Shown piece after piece: positions 43,419 to 52,428 of a stretch of DNA of 64,000 nucleotides. A program made the translations under genes and the position numbers. The stretch is taken from the NCBI RefSeq assembly GCF_018811945.1, contig NZ_JACRVU010000010.1, positions 1 to 64,000 on the forward strand, written 5' to 3'. Source of the stretch: Gluconobacter sp. P1C6_b. Lineage in GTDB: Bacteria; Pseudomonadota; Alphaproteobacteria; Acetobacterales; Acetobacteraceae. Each line of letters starts with the position of its first letter. Position 1 is the stretch's first letter. The notes under the pieces were generated by a model. That model had not been told where the DNA came from, made no database searches, and saw only the letters and a list, made by a program, of their open reading frames with translations.

Positions 43419-44278
43419 CAGACAGCATCTGGGGGACGAAAGACGTCACCTCTGCCAAAGGCAAATCCGACGAGAACTTTCCCGTCGGCTCCTTCCTGAT
43501 CGCCCCACGGCTCCGGCCTTACGTCCATACCTATTATAATTTCGCGCGTGTCGCGGATGACATGGTGGACACGACGGAGCTGACGCCTGCCGATAAGATC
43601 GCGCGGCTCAGGGGCATGGCGGCGGTCATCCGGGGTGAAATCACCGCCCCTCCGCGCGCCGACGCACAGACTGCCGTCAAACTGCGCGAAGTGCTTCTTC
43701 AGACGGGCGTCCCGCTGGAAACGGCGACGGATCTTCTCGAAGCGTTCTGCATGGATGCGGAAAAGACCCGCTACGAGAGCTGGGACGAGCTGCTGCATTA
43801 CTGCAAATACTCGGCAAACCCCGTCGGCCGCTTCCTGCTCCTGCTGCATGGTGAAGCCGAGGAGACGCTCGCACCTTCCGATGCCCTGTGTTCCGCGCTT
43901 CAGGTCGTCAATCATCTTCAGGACGTCGCGGACGATCTGAAGGTCCTCGACCGGTGCTATGTGCCGTTGCCGTGGCTGGAAGAGGAGGGTGTCTGTCTGG
44001 ATGACCTGCGTCTGGTGCGCAGCAAGCCGGGGGTTCGCCGCGTGTTCGACCGGATGCTGGATGGTGTGGACGTACTCAACAGAAACGCCCGGATCCTGCC
44101 GCTCCTGATCCGCGATCGCCGGATGCGGCTGGAAGCGGCCGTCATTGTGGAGCTGTGCCATATCCTGACGGCCCGTCTGCGGCGTCAGGATCCGTTGCTG
44201 GAACGTGTGGCCCTGACGAAGACGGATGGGGCGAAAGCCCTGTTCCGGGCGCTGCGTTATTTCCCTGCCGCCAGCTGA
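43415..44278 (+). CDS. hpnC: Squalene-synthase-like HpnC (hydroxysqualene synthase)
   Basis: 287 residues from GTG 43415, overlapping the hpnB stop by 4 bases. It is an all-alpha prenyl synthase. The first Asp-rich motif is FARVADDMVD; the second is the region HLQDVADDLKVLDRCYVPLPWLEEEGV. HpnC turns presqualene diphosphate (from HpnD) into hydroxysqualene, which HpnE reduces to squalene. A 13-bp hairpin lies just behind the gene, and the next two genes are on the opposite strand. Confidence 0.93.
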   Translation: MTDSIWGTKDVTSAKGKSDENFPVGSFLIAPRLRPYVHTYYNFARVADDMVDTTELTPADKIARLRGMAAVIRGEITAPPRADAQTAVKLREVLLQTGVPLETATDLLEAFCMDAEKTRYESWDELLHYCKYSANPVGRFLLLLHGEAEETLAPSDALCSALQVVNHLQDVADDLKVLDRCYVPLPWLEEEGVCLDDLRLVRSKPGVRRVFDRMLDGVDVLNRNARILPLLIRDRRMRLEAAVIVELCHILTARLRRQDPLLERVALTKTDGAKALFRALRYFPAAS

Positions 44279-44296
44279 ACCGGAACGGCAGGGAGA

Positions 44297-44327
44297 CTGG
44301 ACCGGATCAGGCGATGATCTGGTCCAG
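44297..44327. terminator. Hairpin at the end of hpnC
   Basis: A 13-bp stem CTGGACCGGATCA / TGATCTGGTCCAG with a single G-U pair and loop GGCGA. It overlaps the last bases of the opposite-strand aminotransferase. No T-run follows, so it is a weak terminator at best. Confidence 0.5.
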
Positions 44328-45476
44328 TGCCGTACAGAAGATCTTCATTTCATCCATGGAGCCGACGGTAATCCGCGAGGCGTTCGGCCAGACGGGCCAG
44401 GAGCGTCCGATCACGACTTTCTGCTGAAGAAACGCGTCCTTGATCGGCTCTGCCGGTTTTTTCCAGTCAATGACGAACATGTTCGCGTCGGACGGAATGA
44501 AATGGATGCCGCGCTTGCGCAGATGCTGGAATGTCATGTTCCGGGCTGCAATCATTTCCTGACGACGGGCAGCGATGGCTGATTTCATGGTCAGGCTCAT
44601 CGTGCCACAGGCCATGGCCGGGACCGGCAGCATCGAGGTCGCGCTCTTGCCGTCATAACGCATCATGGCTTCATGCAGATCGGGTCGGGCGAATGTCAGG
44701 CCAAGACGCATGCCAGCCATGGCGAACATCTTGGAGAAGGTCCGCAGAACGACTACGTCCTTGTTCTTCGCGACCAGCTCCACGGCGCTCGGTGCTTCCG
44801 AAAAGTGGATATAGGCCTCATCAACCAGAACGACAGAGCCCTTCGGCTTGTTCTCGACCAGCCATGCAATATCGCGCAGAGGCGTGAGCGTGCCGGTCGG
44901 ATTGTTGGGGGAGCAGATGTAGTAGACGCCCGCATTAGGGTCCGCCGCCAGCATGGCGCGTACATCGGTGCGATAGCCGCCCCTGGCGGACAGTGGCACG
45001 CGGGCGAGGGGAATCTTCAGCCAGTCAGCAGCGACCCAGCCAGCTTCATAGCTCGGATCTGCCGTGACAAGCCCACGGGTGGGCGAGCAGAATGTGACGA
45101 TCGCGCGGGCCAGAGGATCGGACGAACCGCACCATGTCATGACATGGCTCTCGGGAAGTCCTTCCACGTCAGAAGCAGCCTTGATCAGATCATCGCGCAT
45201 GTGGCCGGTCGGATCGTAGCGGTTGCTCTGGAAAACGGAAGAAGCACCGGCCTGCGCGGCTTCCGGGAAAGGACCCGTCCAGCATTCATTGCTGCCCAGA
45301 CGAGTCATGCCTTCAAAGTTGATTCCTGACGGGAGAATAGCGGCATGCGCGGACTTCGTCAGGGCATGAACGGTCGCGCCAGCTGCCAGAAGCGTGGCAA
45401 TCCGTCCGAAACTGCGGCGGGAGTATCCCCGGGCCAGAAGGTCGCTGCGGGCGGCAGAAGAGAGGGGACTGGTCAT
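44307..45476 (-). CDS. Tat-exported PLP aminotransferase (HisC-like fold)
   Basis: 389 residues. The N-terminus is a Tat signal: GYSRRSFGRIATLL (17-30), hydrophobic stretch, AHA cleavage at about 45. The rest is a class I/II aminotransferase related to histidinol-phosphate aminotransferase: WCGSSDPLARAI, NNPTG (191-195), VDEAYIHF (Asp219) and TFSKMFAMAGMRLG with the PLP lysine Lys249. An aminotransferase exported folded with its cofactor is unusual, as amino acid metabolism is cytoplasmic. The substrate is unknown. It lies on the opposite strand between hpnC and hpnD, beside another exported protein. Confidence 0.82.
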   Translation of the reverse strand: MTSPLSSAARSDLLARGYSRRSFGRIATLLAAGATVHALTKSAHAAILPSGINFEGMTRLGSNECWTGPFPEAAQAGASSVFQSNRYDPTGHMRDDLIKAASDVEGLPESHVMTWCGSSDPLARAIVTFCSPTRGLVTADPSYEAGWVAADWLKIPLARVPLSARGGYRTDVRAMLAADPNAGVYYICSPNNPTGTLTPLRDIAWLVENKPKGSVVLVDEAYIHFSEAPSAVELVAKNKDVVVLRTFSKMFAMAGMRLGLTFARPDLHEAMMRYDGKSATSMLPVPAMACGTMSLTMKSAIAARRQEMIAARNMTFQHLRKRGIHFIPSDANMFVIDWKKPAEPIKDAFLQQKVVIGRSWPVWPNASRITVGSMDEMKIFCTALDQIIA

Positions 45477-45557
45477 TGTGGGCCATACTCCAGACTAGGG
45501 CCGGAACATGTTAGTTCCGGAACGTTTTCCCTGTCAAAGCAGGCCCAAAGGATATTT

Positions 45558-46031
45558 TCAGTATTCTTTCTGCTGGCCGGGCAGGGGGATGGATGTCGGC
45601 TTTCCAGGGGAGCCGGCATAGGTCAGCAGCAGAACCGTCTGCCCGTCACCGCTCACGCCGCGATGGACGTCATTGACCGATTCCGCGAAGGCTTCGCCCT
45701 GATGGAAGGTGCGCTTCTTGCCGCTCTCGCGGTCCTCGATCGTGAGGGTGCCTTCAAGCACATAGCCCGCATTGGGGTAGGGATGCACATGCCAGGGCAG
45801 GGCGGAATGCGCCGGGATCGTCAGCCGGATCATGCTGAGCATCGGGCGGGTCGCCGGGTAATGATCGTAAGGGGTGCCGTTCCACGAATGATCGTCCGCG
45901 AGGAGATGTTCGGCGTGGCCGCTGGCTGTCGCGGGTGGGGGCGTCTGCGCGATGGCAAGCGGTGCCGAGAAGATCGCGATTGCGACTGCCCCTGCAAGAA
46001 GGGCCGGGTTCATCTGGGGAAAGAAACGCAT
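45558..46031 (-). CDS. Exported cupin-domain protein
   Basis: 157 residues with a signal peptide (ALLAGAVAIAIFSAPLAIAQ). The mature protein is a single cupin barrel: PWHVHPYPNAGYVLEGTLTIEDRESGKKRTFHQGEAFAES with metal ligands HVH, Glu and a later His (NDVHRGV). AGAGGAG lies upstream of the ATG. The reaction is unknown; small secreted cupins can be dioxygenases, isomerases or binding proteins. It is 81 bases upstream of the aminotransferase on the same strand, so they may form a periplasmic pair. Confidence 0.75.
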   Translation of the reverse strand: MRFFPQMNPALLAGAVAIAIFSAPLAIAQTPPPATASGHAEHLLADDHSWNGTPYDHYPATRPMLSMIRLTIPAHSALPWHVHPYPNAGYVLEGTLTIEDRESGKKRTFHQGEAFAESVNDVHRGVSGDGQTVLLLTYAGSPGKPTSIPLPGQQKEY

Positions 46032-46168
46032 GGCGCAAAGACTCCTCTTCAGGTGTTGCGTTTTGGCATCACACTAACGCATGGCACGCCTTTCCGTTCA
46101 GGTCATCTTTGTCTCGGGGGGATTTGGGTCTAGAACCCTGATCTTCTGAAACGAGACAGGGGACAGAC

Positions 46169-47044
46169 ATGGTTTTCAGCAGGATGCGCGCTTCTTCCGG
46201 TCTTCCCTGCGCGCAGGCCGATCTGGATCATGTCGAAAGGATCGTCACCGCTTCGGGAACGTCCTTTGCCCGCGGGATGAGCATTCTTCCGCCAGACCGG
46301 CGTCAGGCGATGTTCGCGGTCTACGCTTTCTGCCGTCAGGTGGACGATATTGCAGACGGCGACGCCGGCGTCGCGGACCCGATGGCGGCTCTTCAGGAAT
46401 GGCATCGCCGGATTGACCAGCTCTATGAAGGTGTGGCGACGGATGCGCTCGATCGTATCCTGATCGTTGCCATCCATCGCTACCAGCTTCAGGCCAAGGA
46501 TTTCCACGACGTCATCGACGGCATGGCCATGGACTGCGGCGCACCGATCGTTGCCCCCGACGAGGCGACGCTTGATCTGTACTGTGACCGCGTGGCCTCT
46601 GCGGTCGGACGGCTTTCGGTCTGCGTGTTTGGTGATTCGTCCGACAATGCGCGGCGCGTGGCGTACCATCTTGGGCGTGCGCTTCAGCTGACCAACATCC
46701 TGCGCGATATCGCCGAAGATGCGGGGCGGGGCAGGCTGTATCTTCCAGCCGAGCTTCTGACGCGGTTCGATGTTCCCAAGGACCCGCAGGAAGCGCTGTA
46801 CGCCCATGGCCTGGATCAGGTCGCCCGCATTCTTGCAGAACGGGCAAAGGACCATTTCCGCGAAGCCCGCAATGCCATGCGGCTGTGTGACAGCACCGCG
46901 ATGCGGCCGGCCCGCATGATGGCGGCATCCTACGCGCCGATCCTCTCAGCGCTGGAAAAGCGCGGCTGGAAAACGCCGGATATTGCTCCGAAAGTCTGCA
47001 AACCCTGGAGACAGCTGCGCACTCTCGCAGCGTATGTGAAGTAA
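46169..47044 (+). CDS. hpnD: Presqualene diphosphate synthase HpnD
   Basis: 291 residues, GGGGA upstream. It condenses two farnesyl diphosphates to presqualene diphosphate. The motifs are GTSFARGMSILPPDRRQAMFAVYAFCRQVDDIADG (first DxxxD-type motif), MDCGAP, and LQLTNILRDIAEDAGRGRLYLPAEL (second Asp-rich motif). It restarts the hopanoid run after two genes on the other strand and is followed by hpnE after 5 bases. Confidence 0.94.
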   Translation: MVFSRMRASSGLPCAQADLDHVERIVTASGTSFARGMSILPPDRRQAMFAVYAFCRQVDDIADGDAGVADPMAALQEWHRRIDQLYEGVATDALDRILIVAIHRYQLQAKDFHDVIDGMAMDCGAPIVAPDEATLDLYCDRVASAVGRLSVCVFGDSSDNARRVAYHLGRALQLTNILRDIAEDAGRGRLYLPAELLTRFDVPKDPQEALYAHGLDQVARILAERAKDHFREARNAMRLCDSTAMRPARMMAASYAPILSALEKRGWKTPDIAPKVCKPWRQLRTLAAYVK

Positions 47045-47049
47045 GACCC

Positions 47050-48345
47050 ATGAGCCATGTCCACATCATCGGCGGTGGTCTGGCAGGCCTCTCCGCCGCA
47101 ATCGAGCTGGCAGCACAGGCCCGGGTCACAGTCTACGAGGCAGGGCCAGCCTGCGGCGGACGCGCCCGCTCCTTTCACGACCGCTCCCTCGATGCCCGGA
47201 TCGATAACGGCAATCACCTGATCCTGTCGGCGAATGATCTGACGTTCCGCTATCTGGACATCATCGGCGCACGACATACCCTGACCGGTCCGGGACTGCC
47301 GATCTTTCCGTATTACGATCTCGAAGACAGTCTGGCCTGGACGCTGCGCCTGTCGAAAGGAAAGCTTCCGTTCTGGGCACTTCCGGGCGGCCGACGCGTC
47401 CCGGGCATGAAGCTGTCGGAGCTGGCTTCCCTGGGGCGCTTTCTGCGGGCTGGCGAGAACACGACCGTGGATGCCTGTCTGAGTTCCGGACAGCTGAGCC
47501 GCAGACTGCTCGTACCTTTTGCGATTTCCGTTCTCAATACGGATATCCATACCGGCAGCGCAAAACTGCTTGGAAACGTGATCCGCAAATCCCTCGCCAA
47601 GGGCGGCATGGCCTGCTGCCCCTGGTTCCCGGAGGTGGGACTGTCCGAAACACTGATCGATCCGGCCGTGGCATATCTGAAACGGTTTCACGGCGATGTT
47701 CGCACGGGTGTCCGCGTCAGTGCCATCGAACAGCAGAATGGCCGGGCAACGGCGCTCGAAACCGCTGAAGGGCGGGTCGAACTCGGCCCCGAAGATCAGG
47801 TCATCATGGCCGTCCCCGGCCCTGTCGCGCAGTCCCTTCTGCCGGAGCTCAAAGCGCCGGATGCTTTCGAGAGCATCGCCAACGCGCATTTCCGTCTCCC
47901 GACCGTGGTTCAGGCCCGGGGCGTCGTGGCTCAGGCCGGGTTTGTCGGGCTGGTCGGCGGCATTTCGGAATGGATCTTCCTCAAGGGCGATATCCTGTCC
48001 GTCACCGTCAGTGCGGCCAACCGCTATGCCGATCGCGAGAACAGCGAACTGCTGGCCACGATCTGGTCCGAGATCCGGCGCGCGCTGGATCCCGTGCTGT
48101 CGCAGTCGCTTCCGGTGGCCATGCCGCCCGCGCGTCTGATCTGGGAAAAGCGGGCAACATTTGCCGCGACACCCGAGCAGAACCGGCTGCGGCCCGGCCC
48201 CCGAACGGATCTCGTAAATCTGGCTCTGGCCGGGGACTGGACCGACACCGGTCTGCCGTCCACGATCGAAGGTTCCATCCAGTCAGGTCTTCAGGCAGTC
48301 GCGGCGCTGGGTTTCCGCTCCGCCGTTGAAAACACGGGATCGTGA
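47050..48345 (+). CDS. hpnE: Hydroxysqualene dehydroxylase HpnE
   Basis: 431 residues. A FAD-dependent amine-oxidase-fold enzyme: VHIIGGGLAGLSAAIELA is the dinucleotide site, followed by YEAGPACGGRARSF, and ALAGDWTDTGLPSTIEGSIQSG closes the FAD domain. HpnE reduces hydroxysqualene to squalene, completing the three-step HpnC-HpnD-HpnE route. The next gene's reading frame begins shortly after its stop. Confidence 0.93.
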   Translation: MSHVHIIGGGLAGLSAAIELAAQARVTVYEAGPACGGRARSFHDRSLDARIDNGNHLILSANDLTFRYLDIIGARHTLTGPGLPIFPYYDLEDSLAWTLRLSKGKLPFWALPGGRRVPGMKLSELASLGRFLRAGENTTVDACLSSGQLSRRLLVPFAISVLNTDIHTGSAKLLGNVIRKSLAKGGMACCPWFPEVGLSETLIDPAVAYLKRFHGDVRTGVRVSAIEQQNGRATALETAEGRVELGPEDQVIMAVPGPVAQSLLPELKAPDAFESIANAHFRLPTVVQARGVVAQAGFVGLVGGISEWIFLKGDILSVTVSAANRYADRENSELLATIWSEIRRALDPVLSQSLPVAMPPARLIWEKRATFAATPEQNRLRPGPRTDLVNLALAGDWTDTGLPSTIEGSIQSGLQAVAALGFRSAVENTGS

Positions 48346-48457
48346 TGAGCGCTCTCACAGTCATGATTGTAACACAGCTCCCGCCTTTCAGGACCGCCTG
48401 TGTCGGGAGAACCGAACAATGCTGATCTATTCTGATATTCTGGAAAAGGAGGACCGC

Positions 48458-50413
48458 GTGAGCGAGACCTTGTCCCGCCAATCCGTCGAACCCGATGAGA
48501 TCAATCATGCCATCGAGGGTGCGCAGGCCGCGCTGGGGGGGAAGCAGAAGTCAGACGGACACTGGGTTTACGAGCTCGAAGCGGACGCGACCATCCCTGC
48601 GGAATATGTACTGCTCGAACATTATCTCGACCGGATCGATCCCGAAAAACAGGCCAAGATCGGTGTCTATCTGCGTCGCATCCAGGGCGATCACGGGGGA
48701 TGGCCGCTTTATCATGACGGCGGCTTCGATCTCTCAGCGACCGTAAAAGCGTATTTCGCCCTCAAGGCGATCGGGGACGACATCAATGCGCCTCACATGC
48801 GCATTGCGCGTGAAGCCATTCTCGATCACGGCGGCGCGGCGCGGACGAACGTATTCACGCGGATCCAGCTCGCCCTGTTCGGGGAAGTGCCGTGGGACGC
48901 AACACCCGTGATGCCAGTCGAGCTCATGCTCCTGCCACGCAAGGCGTTTTTCTCCGTCTGGAATATGTCCTACTGGTCCCGGGCCGTCATTGCGCCGCTT
49001 CTGGTGCTTAACGCGCTCCGTCCCAAGGCCATCAATCCTCGCGACATCCATGTCCAGGAACTGTTCGTCAAGCCACCTTCCGAGGTCAAAGACTGGATCC
49101 GGGGGCCGTACCGCTCGGTCTGGGGACGGTTTTTCAAACATCTGGACTCTGCACTGCGTCCGGTCCTGCCGCTTATTCCGCGCAGCATGCACAAGAAGGC
49201 CCTCAAGGCCGCCAGCGATTTCATCGAGCCACGTCTGAGCCGGGGTGGCCTTGGTGCCATCTATCCAGCCATGGCGAATGTCGTGATGATGTACCGCGCC
49301 CAGGGCATCCCGGACAGCGATCCCCGCGCCAAAACGGCATGGGACGCAATCCAGGATCTGCTCGTGGATCATGGTGACGAGATCTACTGCCAGCCCTGCG
49401 TCTCGCCGGTCTGGGATACGGGCCTGTCAGGCCTTGCGATGATCGAAGCGGCGTCCGGACCGGCCGGCACGAAAACCGAGGAAACACTTGCCGCGCTGAA
49501 AAAGAGTGCCGAGTGGCTGCGGGAACACCAGATCCTGGACGTCAAGGGCGACTGGGCCATCAACGCGCCTGACCTTCGGCCCGGAGGCTGGGCGTTCCAG
49601 TACGAGAACGATTACTACCCGGACGTCGATGACACCGCCGTCGTGGCCATGCTGCTGCATCGTGTCGATCCCGAAAACAGCCGTGAGGCCATCTCCCGCG
49701 CCCGGGAATGGATCATCGGCATGCAGAGCACCAATGGCGGCTGGGGTGCGTTCGATATCGACAACGACCACGAACTGCTCAACCATATTCCCTTCTCGGA
49801 TCATGGCGCACTTCTGGATCCGCCGACCGCGGATGTCTCGGCGCGCTGCATTTCCTTCCTGGCGCAGCTTGGAGACCCGGATGACCGGCCGGTCATCCTC
49901 AAGGCGATCGAATATCTGCGTTCGGAACAGGAGCCAGAAGGCTGCTGGTTCGGTCGGTGGGGAACAAATTACATCTACGGAACATGGTCGGTCCTGTGCG
50001 CCCTGAACATCGCAGGCGTGCCACATGACGATCCTATGGTGCTGCGGGCCGTAAACTGGCTTGAGAGCGTCCAGCGTCCTGACGGCGGCTGGGGCGAGGA
50101 CTGCGCCACTTACGAGGGCGGTACAGCCGGGACCTACAAAAAAAGCCTGCCGTCCCAGACCGCCTGGGCCGTCCTGGCTCTCATGGCCGTCGGTCGCCGC
50201 GATAGCGAGGCCGTCAAATGCGGCGTGGCCTATCTCGTCTCCCAGCAGAACGAGAAGGGCGAATGGCAGGAAGAAGCCTATAACGCGGTTGGTTTCCCGA
50301 AGGTCTTCTACCTGCGCTATCATGGCTACAAGCAGTTCTTCCCGCTGACGGCTCTGGCCCGTTACCGCAATCTCGGTGCAAGCAACAGCGGCAAGGTGGA
50401 GTACGGGTTCTGA
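48458..50413 (+). CDS. shc: Squalene-hopene cyclase
   Basis: 651 residues from GTG 48458, chosen because AAAGGAGG ends 5 bases before it. An ATG at 48419 and a frame open to 48326 (inside hpnE) exist but lack such a site. Squalene-hopene cyclase makes hopene/diplopterol at the membrane. The protonating DxDD motif is PDVDDTA (Asp389, Asp391, Asp392), and QW repeats are plentiful (GHWVYELEAD, GGWGAFDID, GCWFGRWG, GGWGEDCATY, GEWQEEAYN). It ends with YGF and overlaps hpnG by one base. Confidence 0.96.
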   Translation: MSETLSRQSVEPDEINHAIEGAQAALGGKQKSDGHWVYELEADATIPAEYVLLEHYLDRIDPEKQAKIGVYLRRIQGDHGGWPLYHDGGFDLSATVKAYFALKAIGDDINAPHMRIAREAILDHGGAARTNVFTRIQLALFGEVPWDATPVMPVELMLLPRKAFFSVWNMSYWSRAVIAPLLVLNALRPKAINPRDIHVQELFVKPPSEVKDWIRGPYRSVWGRFFKHLDSALRPVLPLIPRSMHKKALKAASDFIEPRLSRGGLGAIYPAMANVVMMYRAQGIPDSDPRAKTAWDAIQDLLVDHGDEIYCQPCVSPVWDTGLSGLAMIEAASGPAGTKTEETLAALKKSAEWLREHQILDVKGDWAINAPDLRPGGWAFQYENDYYPDVDDTAVVAMLLHRVDPENSREAISRAREWIIGMQSTNGGWGAFDIDNDHELLNHIPFSDHGALLDPPTADVSARCISFLAQLGDPDDRPVILKAIEYLRSEQEPEGCWFGRWGTNYIYGTWSVLCALNIAGVPHDDPMVLRAVNWLESVQRPDGGWGEDCATYEGGTAGTYKKSLPSQTAWAVLALMAVGRRDSEAVKCGVAYLVSQQNEKGEWQEEAYNAVGFPKVFYLRYHGYKQFFPLTALARYRNLGASNSGKVEYGF

Positions 50414-51045
50414 TGCTTGGTATTCTCGCAGGTCTGAAACAGGAAGCCCGTCTGATCCGGCGCTTCCTGCCGAATGCTCCCGTGGCATTGAGCAATGCCA
50501 CGCCGGAAGGCGCGCACAGGGGGGTGGAACGTCTGCTCAAGGCAGGCGCAACGGAACTCCTGTCTTTCGGATGTGCGGGAAGCCTCTCACCGGACGTCGC
50601 GCCCGGAACCGTCATCGTGGCGGACCATGTCCGCTACCAGGACAGGGATATTTCCTGCGATCCGCATTTGAGCGAAATGTTCGGCTCGGCCTATGCCCGA
50701 CGCGGTGGCATCCTGCACAGTGACGTGCTGGTCGAACTGGGTCTGGAAAAGGCCTGGTATTTTTCGCAGACGAAATGCCTGGCTGTGGACATGGAAAGCG
50801 GCGTCGTTGCTGATGCAGGCGTACCTTTTGCTGTTCTGCGGGTGGTCTGTGACGATGCGACGCGGGATCTTCCGCCCGCAGTCAGGACCAGCGTCAGAGA
50901 CGGAGCAGTGTATGTGCCTGGCCTGGTGGGTTCCCTGCTGCGCCATCCCCTGCAGATCGGCGGACTGATCCGTCTGGGCAGACAGGCGGCCATCGCCCAG
51001 CGTTCCATGGCTTCATTCCTGCAGGCCAATCCGCCTCAGGCCTGA
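50413..51045 (+). CDS. hpnG: Hopanoid-associated phosphorylase HpnG
   Basis: 210 residues, ATG inside the shc stop codon. It belongs to the nucleoside phosphorylase superfamily: LGILAGLKQEARLIRRFL, LLSFGCAGSLSPDVAPGTVIVAD and ALDMES-type CLAVDMESGVVADAGVPFAVLRVVCDDA. HpnG cleaves adenine from adenosylhopane to give ribosylhopane, the next step to bacteriohopanetetrol. hpnH, which adds the adenosyl group, is not in the window. The 3' end overlaps the opposite transporter gene by 33 bases. Confidence 0.92.
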   Translation: MLGILAGLKQEARLIRRFLPNAPVALSNATPEGAHRGVERLLKAGATELLSFGCAGSLSPDVAPGTVIVADHVRYQDRDISCDPHLSEMFGSAYARRGGILHSDVLVELGLEKAWYFSQTKCLAVDMESGVVADAGVPFAVLRVVCDDATRDLPPAVRTSVRDGAVYVPGLVGSLLRHPLQIGGLIRLGRQAAIAQRSMASFLQANPPQA

Positions 51046-52374
51046 GAAGGTCCCGGCACCGGCAAACGTGGCTGCAACACCGATCGGAACGAGCCACGGG
51101 AAGGCAATGGGATGCCCCTCGATCCGGACGAAGGAGACGAGCCCAAGCACGGCCACCGCGGATATGAAACCGGCAATCGCTGCCCGTTCGTCGCGGGAGT
51201 GGCCGATCATGGCCAGCAGGAACACTCCAAGCGTGGCGCCATAGCTGTAGGACGCGATGGAGAGGCCGAATACGACAGCCGAACCGCTCGGGCGCGCAAA
51301 CATCAGGGCGGTCAGAACGAGAAGAAAAGCCCAGAGCGCCGTCAGACTCCTCAACGAAAATGGCCCGTGCGGCATAAAGTCTGACCGGGTTGCGGCCGCC
51401 ATGGCATTCATGGCGCTGGACAGGGACCCCATGGTCGCGGCGAGAATGCCTGCAATCATGAGGCCGCTTAATACGGGCGGCAGGGTCAGGATGAAATGCG
51501 GAAACAGTGCGTCGGGCCGCCCCCCCTGACTTGGCATCAGATCCCGCAGCGCCACGCCAATACAGGAAAGCAGGGCAAAAAGCCCCCCCACGACGAAAAC
51601 GCTGCCGATCATCGCCGCGCGCGCGCCATTAAGTGTCTTCGCCGCGAGGCAACGTTGCAGCATCAGCTGATCGGTCCCGTGCGAAGCCAGAGCCAGAATG
51701 GCCCCGCCGATGACAGCGCCAGCGATGGAAAACGGATCTGTAAAGACGGGTAGACCGTGACTGAAGACAGGAGCCCAATGAAAGGGAGTTGTCCCGGCAC
51801 GGCACCAGATCACGACAAGACAGGCAAGACTTCCGCCCAGATACAGTCCAAGCTGGAGACTGTCGGACCAGACAACGGCTTTCAGGCCGCCCACGATCGT
51901 ATAGGCCAGCGTCAGCAGAACGATCAGAAGCAGAAGAAGCAGGTCCGAGACAGGATAGCCCATGCTGGCAAACAGCATCGAGACGGGAAGCATTCCGGCA
52001 TAGAGGCGAACGCCCTCGGCGACGAGACGGGTCACCAGAAAGGTACCGGAGAGAAGTTTCTGTAGTTTTGTGCCAAATCTCTGGCCGATATAGCGATAGA
52101 TGGATGTCGCGCCGCGTTCATGCAGCGGCAGAAACCAGATTGCGACTGCTGTCCGTCCGATCAGATATCCGATGGCCAGCCCGACAAAAACATAACCCTT
52201 AAGGTAAGCCACGCCCGGGACACTGACGATGGTCAGGGTCGACGTTTCGGTCGCGACCAGCGAGAGGCAAATCGCCCAGGGGGGGAGATCCTTGTGAGGC
52301 TGCCGGGCCAGCACAATGGAGATAACGGGCAGAAAGCAGAGATACAGAAGAATAACGAGCAGGCTGGCAAGCAT
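51013..52374 (-). CDS. Sodium:solute symporter (SSS family)
   Basis: 453 residues with about twelve membrane segments. Family features are SLVATETSTLTIVSVPG, the core IVGGLKAVVWSDSLQ, GAVIGGAILALASHGTDQLMLQRCLAAKT and MIAGILAATMGSLSSAMNAMAAATRSDF. It couples uptake of an organic solute (such as a sugar, acid or amino acid) to sodium or protons at the inner membrane. It is somewhat shorter than most SSS members (about 480-550). The substrate is unknown. Tail-to-tail with hpnG, with overlapping ends. Confidence 0.85.
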   Translation of the reverse strand: MLASLLVILLYLCFLPVISIVLARQPHKDLPPWAICLSLVATETSTLTIVSVPGVAYLKGYVFVGLAIGYLIGRTAVAIWFLPLHERGATSIYRYIGQRFGTKLQKLLSGTFLVTRLVAEGVRLYAGMLPVSMLFASMGYPVSDLLLLLLIVLLTLAYTIVGGLKAVVWSDSLQLGLYLGGSLACLVVIWCRAGTTPFHWAPVFSHGLPVFTDPFSIAGAVIGGAILALASHGTDQLMLQRCLAAKTLNGARAAMIGSVFVVGGLFALLSCIGVALRDLMPSQGGRPDALFPHFILTLPPVLSGLMIAGILAATMGSLSSAMNAMAAATRSDFMPHGPFSLRSLTALWAFLLVLTALMFARPSGSAVVFGLSIASYSYGATLGVFLLAMIGHSRDERAAIAGFISAVAVLGLVSFVRIEGHPIAFPWLVPIGVAATFAGAGTFSGLRRIGLQE

Positions 52375-52428
52375 CGAGACTGGTTATTCTTCCGAAAAAT
52401 CTATGCGGGATAGCGGTATCTGCTGCCG

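Noticed and set aside
48326-48457. N-terminal extension of squalene-hopene cyclase beginning inside hpnE
   Set aside because: The strong AAAGGAGG site directly before GTG 48458 fixes a later start, and the extension does not resemble cyclase sequence.
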